Assembly: GCA_031460505.1 (NCBI GenBank)
Contig: JAVKTT010000005.1
Location: 124,001-188,000 of the forward strand
DNA: 64,000 nt
Source: JAAYTL01 sp031460505
Lineage (GTDB): Bacteria; Bacillota; Clostridia; Tissierellales; Tissierellaceae
Reading direction: 5' to 3'
Part shown: one piece after another, positions 25,840 through 33,858 of the stretch
Layout of the letters: each line of letters starts with the position of its first letter
Numbering within the stretch: position 1 is the stretch's first letter
Made by a program: the position numbers and the translations under genes
Notes under the pieces: model-generated
The model's input: the letters and a program-made list of their open reading frames with translations, nothing else
The model's database searches: none
What the model was told of the DNA's origin: nothing

Positions 25840-26853
25840 CTAAACTAGGTTCTGTTCAATAAGTGATTCAGCTATTTGAACTGCATTTAATGCTGCACCT
25901 TTACGGAGATTATCTGCTACAATCCACATATTAAGCCCATTTTCTACAGTATAATCACGTCTAATACGTCCAACAAAAACATCACTGGTATCCTCAGAAA
26001 ATATAGGCATAGGATATAATTTTTCTTCAGGTTTATCTAATACAACAACTCCAGGAAAAGCTTGAAGTAAATCCCTAACTTCTTCAATATTAAAAGGTAA
26101 CTCAGTTTCAATGTTTACTGATTCAGAATGTCCTCTAAATACTGGTATCCTAACTGTTGTAGGTACAACCTTAATATTCTCATCTAGAATTTTATGTGTT
26201 TCATTGATCATCTTCATTTCTTCCTTGGTATATCCAGTATCTAGGAATGAATCAATATGTGGAATAGCATTAAACAAGATCTGATATGGATAGACTGAAT
26301 GTTTTATTTCCTTGTTATCTGCATAATCTTTTGTTTGATCATTCAGTTCATCGATTGCATTTTTACCAGTACCAGAAACAGATTGATAAGTGGAGACAAC
26401 TACTCTTTTTATATTATATTTATCATGTATTGGCTTTAAGGCTACCAACATTTGTATTGTTGTACAGTTAGGGTTAGCTATTAGCCCTTTATGGTTCTTT
26501 AAGCTTTCTGGATTAACTTCAGGTACTACTAAAGGAACATCATCATCCATTCTAAAAGCAGAGCTGTTATCTATGACAACAGCACCTTCACCAATTGCTA
26601 TAGGTGCTAAAGATTTACTTACTTCAGCATCAAGACAGAAGAATGCAATATCAACATCCTCAAAGGCTCCCTCGCAAGCTTCTTCTGTATATAATATTTC
26701 ATCCATAAATTTCACTTCTTGACCTTTGTTAATAGCTGTACCTAGTAACTTGATTGATTTAATAGGAAATTGTCTTTCAATAAGAATTTTCGTAAGTTCC
26801 TTTCCAACTGCTCCCATGGCTCCTACAACTGCAATATTATAACTACCCAACAT
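25840..26853 (-). CDS. asd: Aspartate-semialdehyde dehydrogenase
   Basis: This enzyme reduces aspartyl phosphate to the semialdehyde, leading to lysine, diaminopimelate and dipicolinate. The NADP-binding motif VVGAMGAVGKELTKIL lies at the N-terminus, the catalytic Cys in ANPNCTTIQM, and the substrate-binding region in SVSGTGKNAIDEL. The frame is open from 26868, but AAGGAGG lies inside that extension. The ATG at 26853 (MLGSYNIAVVGA), 5-6 bases after it, is therefore preferred, giving about 337 residues. It forms an operon with the downstream aspartokinase and is divergent from dapA. Confidence 0.96.
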   Translation of the reverse strand: MLGSYNIAVVGAMGAVGKELTKILIERQFPIKSIKLLGTAINKGQEVKFMDEILYTEEACEGAFEDVDIAFFCLDAEVSKSLAPIAIGEGAVVIDNSSAFRMDDDVPLVVPEVNPESLKNHKGLIANPNCTTIQMLVALKPIHDKYNIKRVVVSTYQSVSGTGKNAIDELNDQTKDYADNKEIKHSVYPYQILFNAIPHIDSFLDTGYTKEEMKMINETHKILDENIKVVPTTVRIPVFRGHSESVNIETELPFNIEEVRDLLQAFPGVVVLDKPEEKLYPMPIFSEDTSDVFVGRIRRDYTVENGLNMWIVADNLRKGAALNAVQIAESLIEQNLV

Positions 26854-26993
26854 CATCTCCTCCTTCATTCTTTTAAGCTTTTATAATAATCAGATACTTT
26901 TATTTTATTCAAGATGTTCTTTATTGTTATCAAATACTCAATCTATTTCATAAGATGGATTACATTATTATTTATTTTGAAAGGAGAAATGGT

Positions 26994-27869
26994 ATGGTTG
27001 AATGGGGAAGATTGATAACGGCAATGGTAACACCTTTTGATGAAGAGCTAAATGTTGATTTCGAAAGTGCTGGTTTATTGGCAGCTAAATTAGTTGAAGA
27101 GGGAAGTACTGCATTAGTCATAACAGGTACAACAGGAGAAGCTCCAACTCTAACAAATGATGAGAAAACAAACTTATATAAGATAATAAAAACATATGTA
27201 AATGTGCCTATTATCGCAGGTGTAGGGACGAATAACACGAAAACTACAATAGAAAATGCAAAGAAGGCAAAAGAAGCAGGGGTAGATGGACTTCTTGTAG
27301 TTAGTCCGTACTATAACAAACCTGATCAAGATTCTCTCTATTGTCACTTTAAAGAAGTAGCAGACTCTGTTGATTTACCAATTATGTTATATAATGTACC
27401 TGGCAGAACTGGGTGCAATATATTACCTGAAACGGTAGAAAAACTTGCTCGAGTTGATAATATAGTGGCTTTGAAGGAGGCAAGTGGAGATATCATTCAA
27501 TTTGCTGAAATAATAAAACGTGTCCCTAAGGATTTTTTAGTTTATTCAGGAGATGACTCCTTATTACTTCCTTCTATGTCTATAGGCACATATGGAATTG
27601 TTAGTGTTGCTGCTCACATAGTTGGTCATGAAATGAAGGAAATGCTAGATGCTTATTTGTCTGGCGAGATTAGTAAAGCAACGGAAATACATCTAAAATT
27701 ATTGAATATCTTTAGAAACTTGTTTATAATTTCAAATCCAATACCAGTTAAAGCTGCATTAAATTTGATGGGAATAAATGTGGGAGGGTTAAGACTTCCT
27801 TTAACTGAGGCTAGAGAGAAGGTATTAAATGTTTTAAGAGAGGATTTAAAAGAATTAGGAAAGATATAA
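26994..27869 (+). CDS. dapA: 4-hydroxy-tetrahydrodipicolinate synthase
   Basis: This 291-residue TIM-barrel lyase condenses pyruvate with aspartate semialdehyde. Signature parts are ITAMVTPFDEE at the start, GTTGEAPTLTNDEK, YYNKPDQDSLYCHF, the tyrosine/arginine region MLYNVPGRTGCN, and the Schiff-base lysine in VALKEASGD. An earlier in-frame ATG at 26955 exists, but GGAG fits the ATG at 26994 (7-base spacing), and the resulting length is the family norm. It is divergent from asd-aspartokinase, with about 140 bases between. Confidence 0.96.
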   Translation: MVEWGRLITAMVTPFDEELNVDFESAGLLAAKLVEEGSTALVITGTTGEAPTLTNDEKTNLYKIIKTYVNVPIIAGVGTNNTKTTIENAKKAKEAGVDGLLVVSPYYNKPDQDSLYCHFKEVADSVDLPIMLYNVPGRTGCNILPETVEKLARVDNIVALKEASGDIIQFAEIIKRVPKDFLVYSGDDSLLLPSMSIGTYGIVSVAAHIVGHEMKEMLDAYLSGEISKATEIHLKLLNIFRNLFIISNPIPVKAALNLMGINVGGLRLPLTEAREKVLNVLREDLKELGKI

Positions 27870-27885
27870 AGCATTACAAGATTAG

Positions 27886-27914
27886 TGGGACACGGGGTCT
27901 GACCCTATGTCCCA
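27886..27914. repeat. REP-like palindrome between convergent dapA and the helicase gene
   Basis: This 29-base palindrome has the outer arms TGGGACA/TGTCCCA and the inner GGGTC/GACCC. It has no T-run on either side, so it is not a classic terminator. The GGGTC-GACCC core is typical of small REP-like elements, and the hairpin at 2178-2202 is related. Confidence 0.5.
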
Positions 27915-27915
27915 T

Positions 27916-30240
27916 TTACCAAAATAACTCTAGGTTTTTCTTAATAGTATAATTATCCTTAACAAATTTATAATGACTCCATTCCCTAGGAAATAATTCC
28001 TTATATCTATAAGTTCCAAATCTATCATCTATTAAAAGTAAGGCTCCTCTATCTTCCTCAGAACGAATTACTCTACCAGCACTTTGAAGTATCTTAGTCA
28101 CTCCAGGATACATATAAGCATACTCAAACCCTAAATTTTGTTTACCATTAAAATAATCCTTGATTATATCTCGATCAAAACATATCTGTGGAAGTCCTAC
28201 ACCTATGATAACTGCACCTATTAGCTTATCGCCTACTAAATCTATTCCTTCTGAAAATATTCCTCCCATAACCGCAAAGGCTATTAAATCATCTTCTTCA
28301 TTAAATCTATTTAAGAATTCTTCCCTTTGTATTTCAGTCATGTTTCCTTCTTGAATTGTAATATTAAAATCAGGATTTCTTTCAAGAAATATATCATATA
28401 CATGTCTCATATAAGCATAGGAAGGAAAAAATACAAAATAATTCCCCTTCTTAGATAATGTAAAAACTTCAATTGATTCTACTATTTCTAGGTATGTCAT
28501 CTCCCTATCTTTATATCTAGTGGATATATTATCCCTTATAAGTAAACTTAAGTTTTCTCTTGGAAATGGTGAACTAAGTCGTATAAAATAATCATCCTTG
28601 TTTCCACCTAATAAATCCATATGATATTCTAAAGGAGTTAGAGTAGCCGAGAAAAATATACCACTTTTACCTTTACGTAGTGATTCATTTAATAGATATG
28701 ATGAATCTACACAATATAGCTTTATTATCATATCCCTATCCATGACTTCTATAGAAGTCACATAGTGTTCATCATATAAATCAGATATCTTAATGAATGA
28801 AATTAGTTTAAAATAAAAGTCCATGACTCTTTCATAATCTTCATGTTCCTTTTCTCCAATTAACCAAGGTTCCATTAGGGTTATAATCCTTTTTATTGGA
28901 TAATAAAAATCAGTTATCTCTTCTCTTTGATAATAACTTTTTTTATCAATTTCTTTTTTTAAGTTATTCATAATATTGTTACATTTATTCATTGCTTTAT
29001 ATAAGCTAGGGTATTTATCTTTAAATATTCCTTTTAAGTCTAAAAAATCAGCCTTGTTTATCTCTGCAGAAAACATCTCCCTAGATCTATCAACAAGATT
29101 ATGGGATTCATCTATTAAAAAAGCAAAATCTCTTGTTAATCCATCAAAGAATCTTTTTAAGCTTACTTGAGGATCAAAAACATAATTGTAATCACAAATT
29201 ATTACATCTGCCCACAAACTAATATCCAAGGAAAACTCAAATGGACAAACATTATGTTTATTAGCATAGCTTATAATTATATCTCTAGAAATCATATCTT
29301 CATTTTTAAAAAGATCCATTATTGCATCATTTACCCTGTCATAATGTCCCTTTGCATAGCTACAATCCCTTGGATTACATTTTACCTCATCATTTAAACA
29401 GATTTTGTCCTTAGCAGTAATGACTAATGTCTTAGCACGTAATCCATTGTTCATTAACAATTCCATGGATTTCATAGGAATCTCCCTTGTAATAGTCTTA
29501 GCTGTTAAATAGAATATCTTGGATATACTGCCTTCTCCAACATTTTTGATTGATGGAAATAATGTTGACATTGTCTTACCTATTCCTGTTGGAGCTTGTG
29601 CAAATAGGTTCTTTCCCTCTTTTATGCTTTTATATGCTGCAACTGCAAGCTCCCTTTGCCCTTTTCTATAATTCTTAAAAGGAAAATCCATATCTAATAT
29701 GGTGCTATCCCTAATACCCGTCCAATCAAATGTTAGTTTTGCCCATTTTATATAACTTTCTATAATGTCAATAAAGAAAATCTCTAAATCAACAAATGAG
29801 AAACTCCTTCTAAATATCTTAAGTTCTTCACTTTCAATATGAAAGTAACTCAATTGGATAGAAATATTTTCTAATTCATTTTGAAGGGCATAGATGTATG
29901 CATAACACTTAGCCTGTGCCCAATGTAGATGATTATAATCTTCTTCAATATCTTCTAGATCCCTTGTGGTACTTTTTATTTCATCTATGATAATCTCTTC
30001 AGGAAACTTAAATATCCCATCTGCTCTTCCTTCTATCTCTAGTAAATACTCACCATATGAAAATGAATGTTTTAGAGTAACCTCTGGACTATACTCATGT
30101 CCATAGGATTTTTGCACCTTTTGATGAGCTAAAGTGCCTTCTAAAGCCCTTGTAGTTGACATAAAGCTATTATCTATATCTCCTGAGCGAAGGACAAACT
30201 CTATTAAGTTTCTTACCGATATCTTAATTGTCTTATTCAT
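27916..30240 (-). CDS. XPD/DinG-like FeS helicase with N-terminal PD-(D/E)XK domain
   Basis: This 774-residue protein joins two modules. Residues 1-170 look like a Cas4/RecB-type PD-(D/E)XK nuclease: H39, D74 (EGRADG), DEIKS at 86-90 and QAKCY at 109-113. From about residue 185 it is a superfamily 2 XPD-type helicase: Walker A APTGIGKT at 216-223, Cys281/288/293/332 for a 4Fe-4S cluster, DESH at 377-380, GGIFSEGIDLVG and QSAGRVIRSEEDRG. It probably unwinds DNA 5'-3' and may cut or bind single strands, in repair or recombination. It is monocistronic and lies convergent to dapA. Confidence 0.88.
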   Translation of the reverse strand: MNKTIKISVRNLIEFVLRSGDIDNSFMSTTRALEGTLAHQKVQKSYGHEYSPEVTLKHSFSYGEYLLEIEGRADGIFKFPEEIIIDEIKSTTRDLEDIEEDYNHLHWAQAKCYAYIYALQNELENISIQLSYFHIESEELKIFRRSFSFVDLEIFFIDIIESYIKWAKLTFDWTGIRDSTILDMDFPFKNYRKGQRELAVAAYKSIKEGKNLFAQAPTGIGKTMSTLFPSIKNVGEGSISKIFYLTAKTITREIPMKSMELLMNNGLRAKTLVITAKDKICLNDEVKCNPRDCSYAKGHYDRVNDAIMDLFKNEDMISRDIIISYANKHNVCPFEFSLDISLWADVIICDYNYVFDPQVSLKRFFDGLTRDFAFLIDESHNLVDRSREMFSAEINKADFLDLKGIFKDKYPSLYKAMNKCNNIMNNLKKEIDKKSYYQREEITDFYYPIKRIITLMEPWLIGEKEHEDYERVMDFYFKLISFIKISDLYDEHYVTSIEVMDRDMIIKLYCVDSSYLLNESLRKGKSGIFFSATLTPLEYHMDLLGGNKDDYFIRLSSPFPRENLSLLIRDNISTRYKDREMTYLEIVESIEVFTLSKKGNYFVFFPSYAYMRHVYDIFLERNPDFNITIQEGNMTEIQREEFLNRFNEEDDLIAFAVMGGIFSEGIDLVGDKLIGAVIIGVGLPQICFDRDIIKDYFNGKQNLGFEYAYMYPGVTKILQSAGRVIRSEEDRGALLLIDDRFGTYRYKELFPREWSHYKFVKDNYTIKKNLELFW

Positions 30241-30393
30241 AAAATCATCCTTAAGTAATTATATAATTATTATATCAAAATCAAGCTTATAATGAAATTC
30301 TTCCGTCAATTTTAAAAAAATTTCATTCTTTTTTAAGCACTGAAATCAAGGGGTTTTTCTATGGTAACACATCTAATCCAATAGGCATCACAT

Positions 30394-30422
30394 TTGCAAT
30401 GAAAATTTCATTATGCTATACT
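30394..30422 (+). promoter_or_regulatory. Vegetative-type promoter of the glycine betaine operon
   Basis: TTGCAA at 30394-30399 and TATACT at 30417-30422 are separated by 17 bases. The riboswitch begins about 30 bases downstream, as expected. Confidence 0.6.
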
Positions 30423-30449
30423 ATTAATGTTAATAAATTTCATAGAACA

Positions 30450-30590
30450 AATGAATTGCGTCGCTGAGTTCTTTATTTTAAGAATCGGGGGAACCAAGTA
30501 TCTGGGGTGAATCAATTATTGAAGGGCTACCCTTTAGTCCTAATCCGTCAGCTAACCTCGTAAGCGCTTTAAGGGGAGTCATATTGTGCT
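30450..30590 (+). ncRNA. c-di-AMP riboswitch (ydaO/yuaA class)
   Basis: The conserved core of the ydaO/yuaA class is readable in order: CGCTGAGTTC, ATCGGGGGAACC, CTGGGGTGAATC, GGGCTACCCTTTAGTCC, AATCCGTCAGCTAACCTCGT and AAGGGGAGTC. The class binds cyclic di-AMP and normally turns expression off when the ligand is high, to limit osmolyte or K+ uptake. The terminator at 30602-30625 is the likely expression platform for the glycine betaine transporter genes. Confidence 0.92.
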
Positions 30591-30601
30591 AATTATAGTA
30601 G

Positions 30602-30625
30602 ACTATGGTACTCCATAGTTTTTTT
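30602..30625 (+). terminator. Riboswitch-controlled terminator
   Basis: A 7-base stem (ACTATGG/CCATAGT) with a TACT loop is followed by a run of T. It lies 12 bases beyond the riboswitch core. A near-identical hairpin follows the second c-di-AMP riboswitch at 43270-43287. Confidence 0.85.
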
Positions 30626-30732
30626 GTATTCTTTTTTAGTATTTTAAATGTGTACTCCTTAAATATGTTGTAATTTTATAATTGATGCTTTTCATTTAGT
30701 AAAAATACTAAATATTAAAGGATGGTGTAAAA

Positions 30733-31731
30733 ATGAAAAAATTAACAAGTATTTTAGTACTCATAGGTATTATTTCAATGACATTAGTAGGATGTTCATC
30801 AGGAAGTTCATCTACAGATAAAGAGATTAAATTTGCAGATGCAGGTTGGGACAGTATAAGATTCCACAACGCTGTTGCTGGGACCATAGCTGAAGAACTA
30901 TGGGATTATTCATGGAGTGAGGTTACTGGATCAACTCCTGTAACACATCAAGGTATAATATCCGGAGAAATTGATGCCCATATGGAAGTTTGGACTGATA
31001 ACATTCCTCCATATGAAGAAGATCTAGCAGCAGGCAGATTGCAAGAATTAGGTACAAACTTTGACGACAACTATCAAGGGGTCTATGTTCCAAGATATGT
31101 AATCGAAGGTGATCCAGAAAGAGGAATAGAGGCAAGTGCTCCAGATTTGAAATATATTTGGGATCTTAAAGATTATCCCGATATATTTCCAGATGATGAA
31201 AACCCGGGTATGGGAAGAATGTATGGTGCTATTCCAGGTTGGGAAGTAGATCAAATCCTACACAATAAATTTATGCATTATGGTCTAGATGAAAATTTCG
31301 TATATTTTAGACCAGGCTCAGATGCAGCATTAGCTACTGCTATAACTTCTGCATATGAAAAAGGTGAACCTATTGCTGCATATTATTGGGAACCAACATG
31401 GTTATTAGGTATGTATGATATGGTCTTATTAGAAGACGAACCTCATAATCCTGACAACTATTTAGAAGGCGCATCAGCACTCCCATCTGTGAATGTAACA
31501 ACTGCAGTAAGTAATAAATTTGCTGAAGAAGGAAATGAAGAGTTTATTACTTTCTTAAGTAAATACAGTACATCAAGTGCTTTAACTTCAGAAGGACTTG
31601 CTTATATGCAAGAAACTGGTGCAGACTATGTAGAAACAGCAAAATGGTTCTTGAGTGAACATAGTGAATTGTTAGATGAATGGCTAGAGCCAGAAGATGC
31701 TCAAGCTATGAAAGATATTTTAAGTGAATAG
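30733..31731 (+). CDS. Glycine betaine ABC transporter substrate-binding lipoprotein
   Basis: This 332-residue solute-binding protein has a lipoprotein signal peptide ending in LVGCSSG, with the lipid-modified Cys near residue 21. The mature part matches the OpuAC/ProX-type glycine betaine binding domain: DAGWDSIRFHNAVAGTIAEE near the start, then GEIDAHMEVWTDN, and AAYYWEPTWLLGMYDMV, with Trp residues of the kind that form the betaine cage. It is the first gene of a three-gene operon under a c-di-AMP riboswitch and imports compatible solutes under osmotic stress. Confidence 0.93.
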   Translation: MKKLTSILVLIGIISMTLVGCSSGSSSTDKEIKFADAGWDSIRFHNAVAGTIAEELWDYSWSEVTGSTPVTHQGIISGEIDAHMEVWTDNIPPYEEDLAAGRLQELGTNFDDNYQGVYVPRYVIEGDPERGIEASAPDLKYIWDLKDYPDIFPDDENPGMGRMYGAIPGWEVDQILHNKFMHYGLDENFVYFRPGSDAALATAITSAYEKGEPIAAYYWEPTWLLGMYDMVLLEDEPHNPDNYLEGASALPSVNVTTAVSNKFAEEGNEEFITFLSKYSTSSALTSEGLAYMQETGADYVETAKWFLSEHSELLDEWLEPEDAQAMKDILSE

Positions 31732-31742
31732 GAGGAAATAAT

Positions 31743-32612
31743 ATGGATTGGTTATATAATTTCCCCTTTGAAATACCAGTAAACTTTAAGGCAATAGATG
31801 ATTTTGTTAAAGGATTAAGTATTAGATTCGATACATTTTTTACTATAATAAAAAAATTCTTAGAAGGTTTAGTTAGTTCAATTAATAATCTGTTGGATTT
31901 TATCCCATGGTTTGTGATGGTCCTTCTTGTAATTGTTGTTGCTTGGAGAATATCAGGGAAAATTAGAAAAGGTATATTGTACGGTGCTCTATTGTCATTA
32001 ATCGGTGCTGTTGGTTTATGGAGTCTGATGAATGAAACTTTATCCATAATTATTGCATCAGTGATTATATCATTAGCACTAGGTTTTCCCATAGGAATAT
32101 TACTATCTACAAGTAATAGAGCTGACAGTTTTGTACGTCCTATATTAGATACTATGCAAACTATGCCCGTATTCGTGTATCTTATACCAGCAATGGTGTT
32201 CTTTGGATTAGGCAAGCCACCAGCAGTTATTGCTACTACAGTATATGCAATAGTGCCTATGATTCGATTGACAAATCATGGTGTGCGACAAATAGATAAA
32301 GAAGTAGTCGAGGCTTCTATGGCTTTTGGATCTACTAAAATGCAATCCTTAATTAAAGTTCAAATTCCACAGGCACTTCCTACAATAATGACAGGAGTTA
32401 ACCAAACACTTATGATGGCAATGTCCATGGTTGTTACAACTTCTATGATAGGAGCTTCTGGGCTCGGAATGGAAGTTTTAATAGCTGTAAACCGTGTTGA
32501 GATGGGTAGAGGATTAGTTTCTGGATCCGCTGTTGTTATTATAGCTATCATTCTAGATAGGATTACCCAAGGATTAATTCAACGTAGTGAGGTGGAAGCT
32601 GATGGAGAATAA
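31743..32612 (+). CDS. Glycine betaine/proline ABC transporter permease
   Basis: This 289-residue ProW/OpuAB-type permease has several membrane segments after a hydrophilic N-terminus. The EAA-type coupling loop reads VRQIDKEVVEASMAFGSTKMQSLIKVQIPQ. It follows the binding protein by 11 bases with an AGGAGG site and overlaps the ATPase gene by 11 bases. It forms the membrane channel of the importer. Confidence 0.95.
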   Translation: MDWLYNFPFEIPVNFKAIDDFVKGLSIRFDTFFTIIKKFLEGLVSSINNLLDFIPWFVMVLLVIVVAWRISGKIRKGILYGALLSLIGAVGLWSLMNETLSIIIASVIISLALGFPIGILLSTSNRADSFVRPILDTMQTMPVFVYLIPAMVFFGLGKPPAVIATTVYAIVPMIRLTNHGVRQIDKEVVEASMAFGSTKMQSLIKVQIPQALPTIMTGVNQTLMMAMSMVVTTSMIGASGLGMEVLIAVNRVEMGRGLVSGSAVVIIAIILDRITQGLIQRSEVEADGE

Positions 32613-33780
32613 TAATATATTAAGCGTAAAAAATTTATCCAAACTTTATGGTACTGACAAAAATAAAGCTATAAAGCTAAAAGAATCAGGCATGGATAAG
32701 AATAAAATATATGAAAAAACAGGGGTTACATTAGCCCTTTGGGATGTAAATTTAGAAATTAAAAAAGGTGAGATATTTGTAATAATAGGCTTATCTGGAT
32801 CAGGTAAATCTACGTTAGTAAGGTGTTTTAATAGATTAAATAACCCAACATCTGGAGAAGTCTACTACAATGGTAAAGATATAGGTAAATTTAATAAAGA
32901 AGAAATAAATGATTATAGAAGAAATAATATATCCATGGTATTTCAACAATTTGGCCTAATGTCCCATAGAGACGTAATAGGAAATGTTGAATATGGATTA
33001 GAGATAAAGGGTGTACCAAAGGAAGAACGTCGTGCAAAAGCTAAAGAAATGATTAATATGGTTGGATTAGAAGGTCACGATAACGAGCTAATTACAAACC
33101 TTTCTGGTGGTATGAAACAGAGGGTAGGTATTGCCAGAGCTTTAGCAAATGACCCGGAAATACTTCTAATGGATGAGCCTTTCTCAGCATTAGACCCATT
33201 GGTTAAAAGGGATATGCAATTTGAACTATTAACTATTCAAAGAAAGTTAAACAAGACTATTGTGTTTATTACCCATGATATAAATGAAGCATTTAAGCTA
33301 GGAGATAGAGTTGCTATCATGAAAGATGGGGAAGTTATTCAAATAGATACACCGGAAGGTATGAGTGCAAATCCTGCAAATGATTATGTAAGAGAATTCA
33401 TAACTAGTGCTGATAAAACTCAGGTTATTAGTGTAAAAAATATGATGATAACCCCAAATAGTATAGTCAGAATGAAGGATACTTTAAGCTATGCTATAAA
33501 TATGATGAGGTCCAATGGCGTTTCTAGTGCTTATGTTGTGTCTGGGAAAATGAAATTAGAAGGTATTCTTACAATTGATGATGCAATTAAAGCAAATAAA
33601 GAGAACCGTACTATTGAAGATGTAGTTATTAAGGATATATTGACAACTACACCAGATGCTTTATTAAATGATGTATTGCCTATGGCTGCTGAGGCTAGAT
33701 TCCCTATAGCAGTTATAGATGATGAAGGTGCAATTAAAGGCATTATAACTAAAGCACAGGTATTGTCATCAATTATATAA
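32602..33780 (+). CDS. Glycine betaine/proline ABC transporter ATP-binding protein with CBS domains
   Basis: This ProV/OpuAA-type ATPase of about 392 residues powers the importer. The Walker A motif is GLSGSGKST, the Q-loop VFQQFGLM, the signature LSGGMKQRVG and the Walker B LLMDEPFSALDP. The C-terminal 120 residues form a CBS pair (MMITPNSIVRMKDTLSYAIN; DVLPMAAEARFPIAVIDDEG) that senses ionic strength in OpuA. ATG 32602 is chosen over the GTG at 32587 because GAGGTG fits it. It overlaps the permease gene. Confidence 0.95.
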   Translation: MENNNILSVKNLSKLYGTDKNKAIKLKESGMDKNKIYEKTGVTLALWDVNLEIKKGEIFVIIGLSGSGKSTLVRCFNRLNNPTSGEVYYNGKDIGKFNKEEINDYRRNNISMVFQQFGLMSHRDVIGNVEYGLEIKGVPKEERRAKAKEMINMVGLEGHDNELITNLSGGMKQRVGIARALANDPEILLMDEPFSALDPLVKRDMQFELLTIQRKLNKTIVFITHDINEAFKLGDRVAIMKDGEVIQIDTPEGMSANPANDYVREFITSADKTQVISVKNMMITPNSIVRMKDTLSYAINMMRSNGVSSAYVVSGKMKLEGILTIDDAIKANKENRTIEDVVIKDILTTTPDALLNDVLPMAAEARFPIAVIDDEGAIKGIITKAQVLSSII

Positions 33781-33785
33781 GTAAA

Positions 33786-33809
33786 GATCCTTCGGCGACG
33801 CCTCAGGAT
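33786..33809. repeat. Short intergenic palindrome (CTTCGGCGACGCCTCAGGAT type)
   Basis: ATCCT-GGCG arms pair with CGCC-AGGAT, followed by GACA. Palindromes ending in CTCAGGATGACA are a familiar dispersed element in Firmicutes genomes. It lies just upstream of the terminator at 33813-33848. Confidence 0.45.
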
Positions 33810-33812
33810 GAC

Positions 33813-33848
33813 AAAAAGGTACCTAGAAATCTTCTAGGTACCTTTTTT
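33813..33848. terminator. Terminator between the betaine operon and ribonucleotide reductase
   Basis: A perfect 15-base stem (AAAAAGGTACCTAGA/TCTAGGTACCTTTTT) has T-runs in both directions and separates two convergent units. Confidence 0.92.
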
Positions 33849-33858
33849 ATATTTGCCC

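Larger units (their letters stand above)
30241..30732. other. Regulatory leader region of the glycine betaine transporter operon
   Basis: This region has no gene. It holds a promoter (30394-30422), a c-di-AMP riboswitch (about 30450-30590) and a terminator hairpin (30602-30625) ahead of the operon starting at 30733. The first 150 bases are AT-rich, with nothing recognised. Confidence 0.7.

Noticed and set aside
31706..32215. A 169-codon open frame antisense to the betaine permease gene
   Set aside because: It mirrors codon bias of the real permease gene and has no ribosome binding site or recognisable domain.
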